DNA of 43,025 bases, taken from positions 1 to 43,025 of the IMG/VR virus record IMGVR_UViG_3300002138_000051. One strand, 5' to 3'. Below, piece by piece: positions 14,771 through 21,379 of the stretch. Both the position numbers and the translations under genes were made by a program. Below the pieces are notes generated by a model. The model saw only the letters and a list, made by a program, of their open reading frames with translations, was not told the origin of the DNA and did not search any database. Position 1 is the stretch's first letter, and each line of letters starts with the position of its first letter. The stretch comes from a virus.

Positions 14771-14801
14771 CAAAGATACAATATTTATTTTAAAAAAGCA
14801 A
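14771..14801 (-). promoter_or_regulatory. Bacteroidetes-type promoter abutting the 93-residue gene
   Basis: Read on the minus strand: TTG (14801-14799), 20 bases, TATCTTTG (14778-14771), TAGT, ATG at 14766. The last bases, TATCTTTGTAGTATG, are identical to those at the 17024 gene. Confidence 0.87.
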
Positions 14802-14855
14802 GAACTTTTTTAATTTTATAAAGAATACTGAATTTTTTAATCTATTTCATAAGTA

Positions 14856-14996
14856 TTATATATTCCAACCTAACATTTTTAGGCGGTGTTTAAACAATTC
14901 TATATCTATTGTATAGATATGCCCATTAAGAGTTACTTTAACATCTTCTTTGACATTTCTAACAATATCTTCCATTTGTTTTTTACTATAAGTCAT
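14856..14996 (-). CDS. Small hypothetical protein, 46 residues
   Basis: ATG 14996 to TAA 14858-14856 encodes a small protein with V-K-V-T-L-N-G-H-I-Y-T-I-D (about 19-31), which looks like a beta-hairpin, between two short helices. Its start overlaps the stop of the gene upstream by 11 bases, the usual packing here, and this supports it as real. No family is recognised. Confidence 0.6.
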   Translation of the reverse strand: MTYSKKQMEDIVRNVKEDVKVTLNGHIYTIDIELFKHRLKMLGWNI

Positions 14997-15219
14997 TGTT
15001 GTACGATTTAGGTTTAAAGAATAACTGTTCTAAATCTCCGTTATTTTCTATATTTCCTCCAGTACCAGTTAAAAAAACTGTACCTTTTAATTTAAGATCT
15101 AACTTAGGCATACAAGCATCCCACATTTCTTTAAGTTGCTCAGGAGTAAATCTCCTTTTAAGTTCATCTAATTCATCGTATGGTTCAAACCATAACAGAG
15201 GTCTTTTTCCGTTTATCAT
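14986..15219 (-). CDS. Hypothetical protein, 77 residues
   Basis: A small protein with R-R-F-T-P-E-Q-L-K-E-M-W-D-A-C (about 22-36), a helical segment, and a Gly-rich turn later. It ends with TAG at 14988-14986, followed directly by TAA, so amber read-through would add one residue only. It overlaps the gene on each side by a few bases. Confidence 0.65.
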   Translation of the reverse strand: MINGKRPLLWFEPYDELDELKRRFTPEQLKEMWDACMPKLDLKLKGTVFLTGTGGNIENNGDLEQLFFKPKSYNNDL

Positions 15220-15458
15220 TGTATTGTTACACTAACGCCATCAGTTAATTTACATTCTGCAAGAGTTTCAAACTGTTCAACTTTATCTTCATCAATAGCT
15301 AATTTAATATCACAGTGATGGTAAGTATTTTGCTTCCTTGTATAGTCTTTAATACCTAATCCCCATGTAACTAATATTCTAGCATCTGTCATTATAGTAG
15401 CATACATAAATGCTGACATAGCTTTAGTAGACATTCTTATTTTAGCTATTTTAATCAT
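15216..15458 (-). CDS. Hypothetical protein, 80 residues
   Basis: A small basic protein with R-M-S-T-K-A-M-S-A-F-M-Y near the start; I do not recognise it. Its ATG is only two bases downstream of the mature 3' end of the tRNA gene, so tRNA 3' processing would create the 5' end of this mRNA. Its stop overlaps the start of the next gene. Confidence 0.65.
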   Translation of the reverse strand: MIKIAKIRMSTKAMSAFMYATIMTDARILVTWGLGIKDYTRKQNTYHHCDIKLAIDEDKVEQFETLAECKLTDGVSVTIQ

Positions 15459-15460
15459 TG

Positions 15461-15530
15461 AGGACTGTGAGGGAGTCGAACCCTATCAACTTGGTTTAGA
15501 ATCAAGTGCTTACCCTGTAAGTCACGGTCC
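15461..15530 (-). tRNA. tRNA with probable anticodon CUA (amber suppressor), degenerate stems
   Basis: On the minus strand a cloverleaf can be drawn. The acceptor is GGACCGT with ACAGTCC, with one C-A mismatch. The D arm is CTTA/TAAG with a short five-base loop. The anticodon arm is CTTGA-TTCTAAA-CCAAG, four pairs plus an A-C mismatch. The T arm is AGGG-TTCGACT-CCCT. In the 7-base loop TTCTAAA, T33 is followed by CTA (plus-strand 15499-15497), which reads UAG. An arginine TCT reading would need a 9-base loop or would break the stem. CCA is not encoded. The mismatches and short D loop mean it could be a decaying gene. Confidence 0.72.
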
Positions 15531-15600
15531 AGGTAGGAATCTCAGTTTTATTTTAATACAGACCGCTCTCCTAACATAAACTGTATTGTACAACTATAAT
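15531..15600 (-). other. Possible tRNA remnant (D-arm-like sequence)
   Basis: On the minus strand, AGTTTATGTTAGGAGAGCGG resembles a tRNA D arm: GTTT/GAGC stem with the conserved TTAGGA-type loop, then G. No anticodon stem, T arm or matching acceptor can be made. It sits directly upstream of the CUA tRNA on the same strand, so it may be what is left of a second tRNA. The rest of the 180-base gap to 15710 holds no open frame I can support, only a short GGCAT/ATGCC hairpin at 15667-15679. Confidence 0.25.
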
Positions 15601-15709
15601 ACTTTATATATATAAAAGCAAGAAAAATTACAAATAAATTTTAAAGCATTTACAACTATCATCATAGGCATGTGATGCCACATATATATAGTATTCATTA
15701 TAAGCAGCA

Positions 15710-16819
15710 TTAGAAGATGTGACTTAGTCTTGCTACCTGTCCTTGTACCGGGTGATGTATAAATGCCTCTACAGCTTTAGGAGAATGTTGATATCCGTTT
15801 CTGTGATGCCAGCTATCTGTACCCGATGGACTTCTTAATGATTCTACACATACTGAGCCGTAGTCTCTAGATTTTTTATGATGGATATGATGTGTATAAA
15901 AGTATCTATGTCTGCATACTCCCCAGTTTAAAGGAGATTCTTGAGCCATCAATAACGGTAAGTCTGTCTCTTTAGCCCCATCACCATGAGTAGTACCTAT
16001 TAGGTTTTCTCCATAGGTAAAATACTTTCTATGAGCAATGCTAGTATTAAATTCAATATTCTTATTGTCTTTAAACCATGTTTTAATACTATCAGCTAGA
16101 AAGAATCCATTTATATAATCATGGTTAGATGGATCATACTGAACATATACATCAGCTACAGTTAATAACATTTCAATAACTTCTACATATAATTGTTTAG
16201 CTATTAAGAAGTTATCATACCACATACCGTCAGTATCTTGTGGAGTGTTAGAAGTAGTTACTCGTTTAGGACTATCTATATGTAATATATCATTTCCTAT
16301 AATGAATAGTATTTTATTAATATTAAAGCCTGACGCTTTATCTAAGAGCCCTTTAACACCTTCCTTTACTCTCTGTACAGCTACTTGATTATCATAGCCC
16401 TCACCCACTTCAAATGCGCTTGCAAGCTTACCTATATGAATATCAGCTGGGTCTATTACTAACAAATGAGGATCTTTGATCTTTTCTCGTTTTAAAGTCG
16501 GATACTGTGGAGAATACTCTCTCATTTCATCTATTAGGGCATCTTTTAAATCTGTTAAATTTACTTTACTATTTAACACATTCATACTGAATGATTTAGA
16601 TTTATGCCAGTATGATTTAACTGAGTCGAAATCTACACCAGTTTCTTCGCAATGCTGTAATAGTGCACTATGCTTTTGTTGTTTAAACAATTTCTTAGCT
16701 TCAAATACTTCATCTAAGGTTACATTGTTTCTCTGAGCTATTCTTTTGTTTGATAGCCTGTAAACAGCTTCTCTTGTAGAGAATAGCTTAATTAGTTTTT
16801 CAATATTATTATGATTCAT
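15710..16819 (-). CDS. Calcineurin-like metallophosphoesterase with an N-terminal HTH-like region
   Basis: This 369-residue protein has the metal-binding motifs of the family in order: D-I-H (126-128), G-N-D (175-177), N-H-D (232-234), His278 in T-T-H-G-D, and H-I-H (311-313). Such enzymes hydrolyse phosphodiesters or phosphomonoesters; several phage members act on DNA. Residues about 21-48 (R-L-S-N-K-R-I-A-Q-R-N-N-V) look like a helix-turn-helix, suggesting DNA binding. It overlaps the small gene upstream by 11 bases and shares its promoter. Confidence 0.88.
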   Translation of the reverse strand: MNHNNIEKLIKLFSTREAVYRLSNKRIAQRNNVTLDEVFEAKKLFKQQKHSALLQHCEETGVDFDSVKSYWHKSKSFSMNVLNSKVNLTDLKDALIDEMREYSPQYPTLKREKIKDPHLLVIDPADIHIGKLASAFEVGEGYDNQVAVQRVKEGVKGLLDKASGFNINKILFIIGNDILHIDSPKRVTTSNTPQDTDGMWYDNFLIAKQLYVEVIEMLLTVADVYVQYDPSNHDYINGFFLADSIKTWFKDNKNIEFNTSIAHRKYFTYGENLIGTTHGDGAKETDLPLLMAQESPLNWGVCRHRYFYTHHIHHKKSRDYGSVCVESLRSPSGTDSWHHRNGYQHSPKAVEAFIHHPVQGQVARLSHIF

Positions 16820-17024
16820 CTGTTACTCTTTCAGGGATTACTAATGATAAACAGTCTTCTGTAACTGTCGCAAAACAATCTTTTTCCACTCTAACTTTAT
16901 AGAGTAGAAAATCATCACCATCTAATATATGTATATTAGTAGCGCTTTCTATAGAAACTATCTTTCCACTAAGTTCAAAGAACATAATGTTAACATAGTC
17001 GCCTACTTTGTAATTATTCTCCAT
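16809..17024 (-). CDS. Small SH3-like beta protein, 71 residues (hypothetical)
   Basis: M-E-N-N-Y-K-V-G-D-Y-V-N-I begins a short beta-rich protein whose opening (K-V-G-D-x-V) is common in SH3-like barrels. The start at 17024 is fixed by the promoter, whose -7 box ends five bases upstream. The stop overlaps the start of the phosphoesterase. In-frame codons continue upstream without a stop to the TAG of the 44-residue gene at 17079. Confidence 0.75.
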   Translation of the reverse strand: MENNYKVGDYVNIMFFELSGKIVSIESATNIHILDGDDFLLYKVRVEKDCFATVTEDCLSLVIPERVTDES

Positions 17025-17028
17025 ACTA

Positions 17029-17058
17029 CAAAGATACGACAATTTTTGAAAAAAACAA
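17029..17058 (-). promoter_or_regulatory. Bacteroidetes-type promoter abutting the 71-residue gene
   Basis: Minus strand: TTG (17058-17056), 19 bases, TATCTTTG (17036-17029), TAGT, ATG at 17024. It drives the phosphoesterase and tRNA group. Confidence 0.87.
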
Positions 17059-17078
17059 GAATAAAGTTGAAAAAAAGT

Positions 17079-17213
17079 CTAGTTTTGACCTCTAGATCGC
17101 TTAATGTAATTCTTACTGCCTTTATTTTTAGACATTTTTGACTTTGCATGGATTCCTCTACGCTTTTTCTTAGATTTACTTCTAAAGAATGAAGTGTTTA
17201 TTAATTTTGCCAT
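17079..17213 (-). CDS. Small very basic protein, 44 residues
   Basis: ATG 17213 to TAG 17081-17079. It is rich in Lys, Arg and Ser (S-K-S-K-K-K-R-R-G-I-H-A-K-S-K) and lacks acidic residues, so it probably binds nucleic acid or is structural. Similar small basic proteins occur in tailed phages, but I cannot name a family. It follows the tail gene at 17232 by 18 bases. TAG is the only stop between it and the next gene, which is in the same frame. Confidence 0.7.
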   Translation of the reverse strand: MAKLINTSFFRSKSKKKRRGIHAKSKMSKNKGSKNYIKRSRGQN

Positions 17214-17231
17214 TATATTATTAGTTGTTTT

Positions 17232-18404
17232 TTATAAACCCGCTATAGTCAGAGCTTTTATCTGTCTTGATACTAAAAGGGTATCTTTAATATCCTTACT
17301 ATCAACTAGTTCATTTATTATTGTAACACCTCCGTTCCAAGTTCCTGAAGGAATTCTGTCACCTGTAGAACTATCTATTAGTTTTCCGACTCCTCTTACA
17401 ACAAAGATTCCAGATGTTATATTTGCAGGATTTAATTTTATTTGTCCAGAATCTAGATCAAGAGAGCTTGAACCAACCCCTGAATAATTGTCTAATTGTA
17501 TACCTCCTTTATATCCTCTAATTACCACAGTTCCTGTTCCATTCATATCTACTATAGGAGTGCTAGTACCTGCTACAGCTGAATAACAATTTTCGAAAAG
17601 AGCTTGCGTACCTGCTCCTAGAGTTATAGTACCAGAAGCTAATGCACAATCAATCAACAATCCATTTACATAGTTTAGATTAGATATTAAACATCTTTCA
17701 AGTTGTGCATATGCATCCAAAGTACCTGTTATACTAGCCTCATAAAATTCACATGAATTTACGGTAGCAGCTGCATCTATTGTTATTAAAGTTTTAGTTA
17801 TTGATTCTCCATAAAAATTATGACTACTCCAGTCTACAACATTTGTAATATTTAAATTACCCTTTATCTTTATATCACTAAATCCTCTAACTTCAGATAT
17901 TAAGTAAGCATCTGACTCATTAGTAGAAGGGGATTGCTCCGTACCTGCTGGGAAAGTAGTTCCTGAAACAGCCTTACCAGATAAATTAGCTACATCTATA
18001 ATTACACCACTATTAAAAGAGGAATACTCAATAGCTCTATTTGAAATCAAACCTGCTGAGTTAGCAGAACGAACTGATACTTGGTTAGCATTAATTACAT
18101 CTCCAACATTTGAATTAGCTCCTGCTAAATTAACAGAATAAACTCCATCTTCAAATGTTACCGTATATCCATTAGTAATCTCTATAATTCTAGCATATAC
18201 TAGACCTCCTAACGAAACCTCAGTATTGTGGTTATGGGTGATAGGAAAAGGCATACCATCTTCACTAGCCTCTAAAGACTTTAGTTCTAATCTGAACAGA
18301 TTTAAATCCAACTCTCTAATTTCAACTGGTGTTAGTTGTAAGAGTGTCATATCTGCTCTAGGTACATTGATTATTCTATTTCCCCAGTCTATAGATATTG
18401 CCAT
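17232..18404 (-). CDS. Tail or virion structural protein with a beta-helix C-terminal region
   Basis: The 390-residue protein starts M-A-I-S-I-D-W-G-N-R-I-I-N-V-P-R, followed by F-R-L-E-L-K-S-L-E and H-N-H-N-T-E-V. It then has I-I-E-I-T-N-G-Y-T-V-T-F. This series is characteristic of a widespread tailed-phage structural protein found near tail-fibre genes. The remainder consists of short strand-turn repeats, as in right-handed beta-helices. It sits at the end of the tail cluster. It could be a baseplate or fibre-adaptor protein. Confidence 0.82.
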   Translation of the reverse strand: MAISIDWGNRIINVPRADMTLLQLTPVEIRELDLNLFRLELKSLEASEDGMPFPITHNHNTEVSLGGLVYARIIEITNGYTVTFEDGVYSVNLAGANSNVGDVINANQVSVRSANSAGLISNRAIEYSSFNSGVIIDVANLSGKAVSGTTFPAGTEQSPSTNESDAYLISEVRGFSDIKIKGNLNITNVVDWSSHNFYGESITKTLITIDAAATVNSCEFYEASITGTLDAYAQLERCLISNLNYVNGLLIDCALASGTITLGAGTQALFENCYSAVAGTSTPIVDMNGTGTVVIRGYKGGIQLDNYSGVGSSSLDLDSGQIKLNPANITSGIFVVRGVGKLIDSSTGDRIPSGTWNGGVTIINELVDSKDIKDTLLVSRQIKALTIAGL

Positions 18405-18405
18405 A

Positions 18406-18807
18406 TTACGATACTGTTATTCCAGCCTTTAAGGCTGTGATTTCCCTTTCTAATTCTTTGATAATTTTAGCTTGGTCTCTTTTATCTTGATTGGATGAAG
18501 TGATTATGTTTATATTAGTTTGTCTAAGAGTGTGCATAGCTTTTTCAGCTTCCAAAGCTGCATCGAATAATCTTTTATTTTCTTCTGCAAGATTATTTCT
18601 TTCTTTTTGAATTAAGTCACACGCATCATTTAAAGCACTTGCTAAAGACTCTGCATATTCTAATCTCTTTTCTACATCCCATTTTTGATAATCTTGTCCC
18701 CAAGCAATCATCTTAATTTTTCCAGCTTTGTTTACAAATTCAAAATTGATACCCTCCATAGAGGTCATTTGATTCTTTAATTTTTGGTTTTCTTCCTCAA
18801 AGTTCAT
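18406..18807 (-). CDS. Coiled-coil protein, 133 residues (hypothetical)
   Basis: Heptad-like helices cover residues about 1-20 and 45-130 (for example N-L-A-E-E-N-K-R-L-F and I-K-E-L-E-R-E-I-T-A-L-K). No enzymatic motif is seen. Between two tail-fibre genes it may be a fibre chaperone, trimerisation factor or tail component. Its stop overlaps the next start. Confidence 0.75.
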   Translation of the reverse strand: MNFEEENQKLKNQMTSMEGINFEFVNKAGKIKMIAWGQDYQKWDVEKRLEYAESLASALNDACDLIQKERNNLAEENKRLFDAALEAEKAMHTLRQTNINIITSSNQDKRDQAKIIKELEREITALKAGITVS

Positions 18808-18818
18808 ATTGTTTATTT

Positions 18819-21359
18819 TTAATCTGGTATTAAACTAACGTTTAATGTTAGTCCATTAGTATTACTTATTGTTTCTGATATTGGTTGTTCTTTATAAAAT
18901 GGTGGAGTACTACCTCTTCTAACCCATCCTGTTACTGGTTGAGCTGCTGATAGAGTTCGAGTATCACTAACTTGTCCACTTGCATTAGTTAGGCCATTAA
19001 AAAACATCATTGTAGATGTTATAGTTCCTGTTGCTGGGCTAGGTTGACCTGTCAGTATTGCATATGTATATGAATTTGTTCCTGTATTAGTAATTTGTTT
19101 GGAACCATTATATTGTTCACTATTTACAGCCCCTTCAATCTTTACCCAATCTCCTGTAACTAAACCATGGTTTGTATGACTCACTGTAGCTACTGTTCCT
19201 GAACTTGTTATAGTAACACTATCTTCAAATGGAAAATTAGCTCCACTTGTAACTGTAAGTTGAACCCTTGCATTTTCTATAACACTTCCTGTAATTATAT
19301 CCTTAACTGTAATTAATGTGGTTACAGGGTCTGTAACAACCACTACAGTAGCTCCAGCTGTTCTAATAGAAGGAGTATTTCCCCCTGTTATTGTTATAAT
19401 ACACGTACCTGTAGCAATATTTACATAAATAGCTTCATTACCTGTTGATCCATTACTGCCTGCATAGTCAGTAAATGTTAGTCCTGTTAAGGTAACATCG
19501 CCTGCTGTTCCGATTATTTCAATCCCATGTCCTGTACCAGAACTTATAAACTCACAATTTTGAACATCTGCTAATTCAGCTATTACTCCAGTTGAAATTT
19601 TAGAATTATTAAATGTACTGTTTGTAATGGCGGCAGAATTAAGCGCAAAAGCGGATGTATTAACAAAAGATACAGCATCTAATGTAACAGTTGATCTTAA
19701 TGTAACATTTGCTCCTACAATTGTAGTTCCTGAAAAATCTGTATCTGTGCTTGCACTATGACTGGTATTAAATCTCCAATAATAAGATGAATCAGAGGTA
19801 AATACACAGTTTGTAAAATGTATATAATCACCTGAACCTAAACCATAAAATTCAATACCTAATTTATCATTATCTACATGAAAATCTACATAACCTGCTG
19901 ATGGGTCTGCTTGTCTAGGCCATTGAAAAGTCCTAAGATTAATACCTATACCAATAGGGTCAGTACCTCCAATTTGTAAAGGAATCCATACTTGAGCAGC
20001 AGAACCTGCTTGTAATAATACGGGAATATCACCACACCCTCTATTAACACAGTTTACTAAACCATCAAAATTAAATGGAGAAGTGGGTGAACCTCCCGCT
20101 ACAACAGCAGTTCTAAGTTCCCATAATTCATTCCAAAGAATAGATGGCGCACCATAATATCCTGAAGAACCAAACTGCATTATATCTAAGGAAGCAAAAT
20201 TAGGTGTTCCAGCACTATCATATTCATTAGTTGAACGACTAGGCTGAACCAACCAATTAACACGAGCGTTTGAGTTATCTGTTTTAGAAAATTGACCACC
20301 AACTACCCAAGCCCTCCAATTTGCAGAAGTTGAACCTGCTAAAAAATATTTACCGCCACGAGCCACGCTACCACTATCGAGATAATCACGAGGAGCTAAA
20401 TGTAGGTAGGTTCCAAATATTAAATCACCAGTTGTAACATCTTGAGTAGACGTAAGATTCAATTCTATTGCGTTAAGGTTAGTAGTACTACTTGCCCCTG
20501 CATTTCTAGCAGAGCCTCTAAACGGATTATATCCTGAGTCGGATGTTGTTGCTAAAGCAATTCCTGCAACGGTTTTACCTGCAACAGTAGTGATAGTATT
20601 AGCGGAAACGGCGGTATATGTCCCTTTATCTATTACCCCTGTCGTACCAACTAAAGGAGAAATTAAAACAGAAGGAACAACATCTAATGGAATATATGGA
20701 GGAATACTCACCCCACTTGAGCCATCTCTAACTTCTATTGCGGAAGCCTTGCCATCATCTAGCCCACCTGACCACATATTAGGTGCAGACACAACAGTTG
20801 ATGCAGTAGGCTCAAAACTATAAGCAACAGTAGAACCTCCATTACCAGCATCACCTGTCCATACATTAACCCAAGGTGGAAGATAAGCTGTCCCTATTGT
20901 TGTATCAGAAAATCTATGTTGGAATAGTAATGAATTAGAATGTGCGGTAGTTATAGCTACTCCACCAAAAGGAAGTGTACTATCTTCAGCGGCATAAGCT
21001 ACTGATGTGGGTATTGCATCAGCTACAGTAGAACCATAAACATCTTTTACACACACAATAACTGCAACGCAAGTATCTAGTGTAAGAGGAAATGTAACAT
21101 TCTCACTTGATGAGGTTGCTCTTAAAGCATAAATACCGCCCCCTGCTCCTGTGCTTGTTGATGAACGAATTAAAGTCCAGTTGCTAGATGATACAGGAGT
21201 CCCTACTCCTGTTGTAGGTGTTGTAAATCCACTAGCTCCGTCTTTACCAACAAAAGCAATAAGTAAGTCACCAACTTCATGCACAGGCATATCACATACC
21301 ATGTTACTAGTAGTTGCTGCTGCATAAATTGTTACTGCCGTATCTCTAATTATAGCCAT
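18819..21359 (-). CDS. Large tail fibre or adhesin with beta-helix and Ig-like regions
   Basis: This 846-residue protein is rich in Thr, Ser, Gly and Val. The N-terminal domain (about 1-150) has G-D-L-L-I-A-F-V-G, then S-S-N-W-T-L-I, and later an A-L-R-A strand. It resembles the start of the 1048-residue adhesin at 25658-28804. The middle has repeated short strands with A-x-x-x-C/N turns, as in a beta-helix. The C-terminal part carries Ig-like or carboxypeptidase-regulatory-like strands (V-K-D-I-I-T-G-S-V-I-E-N-A-R-V). The likely role is host-surface binding. Confidence 0.82.
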   Translation of the reverse strand: MAIIRDTAVTIYAAATTSNMVCDMPVHEVGDLLIAFVGKDGASGFTTPTTGVGTPVSSSNWTLIRSSTSTGAGGGIYALRATSSSENVTFPLTLDTCVAVIVCVKDVYGSTVADAIPTSVAYAAEDSTLPFGGVAITTAHSNSLLFQHRFSDTTIGTAYLPPWVNVWTGDAGNGGSTVAYSFEPTASTVVSAPNMWSGGLDDGKASAIEVRDGSSGVSIPPYIPLDVVPSVLISPLVGTTGVIDKGTYTAVSANTITTVAGKTVAGIALATTSDSGYNPFRGSARNAGASSTTNLNAIELNLTSTQDVTTGDLIFGTYLHLAPRDYLDSGSVARGGKYFLAGSTSANWRAWVVGGQFSKTDNSNARVNWLVQPSRSTNEYDSAGTPNFASLDIMQFGSSGYYGAPSILWNELWELRTAVVAGGSPTSPFNFDGLVNCVNRGCGDIPVLLQAGSAAQVWIPLQIGGTDPIGIGINLRTFQWPRQADPSAGYVDFHVDNDKLGIEFYGLGSGDYIHFTNCVFTSDSSYYWRFNTSHSASTDTDFSGTTIVGANVTLRSTVTLDAVSFVNTSAFALNSAAITNSTFNNSKISTGVIAELADVQNCEFISSGTGHGIEIIGTAGDVTLTGLTFTDYAGSNGSTGNEAIYVNIATGTCIITITGGNTPSIRTAGATVVVVTDPVTTLITVKDIITGSVIENARVQLTVTSGANFPFEDSVTITSSGTVATVSHTNHGLVTGDWVKIEGAVNSEQYNGSKQITNTGTNSYTYAILTGQPSPATGTITSTMMFFNGLTNASGQVSDTRTLSAAQPVTGWVRRGSTPPFYKEQPISETISNTNGLTLNVSLIPD

Positions 21360-21379
21360 CCTTTATAAACGCAACTGTA

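Noticed and set aside
15481-15515. Reading the tRNA anticodon as TCT (arginine)
   Set aside because: It needs a shifted stem with lost pairs or a nine-base loop; CUA with T33 keeps four of five stem pairs.
15667-15679. GGCAT-GTG-ATGCC as an intrinsic terminator
   Set aside because: There is no T tract on either side and an alternative overlapping hairpin is equally good.
20590-20823. Plus-strand open frames within the tail genes (for example here, 17194, 21567 and 22167)
   Set aside because: They are antisense to long structural genes, have Val/Pro/Thr-biased mirror composition, and lack promoters or start contexts.
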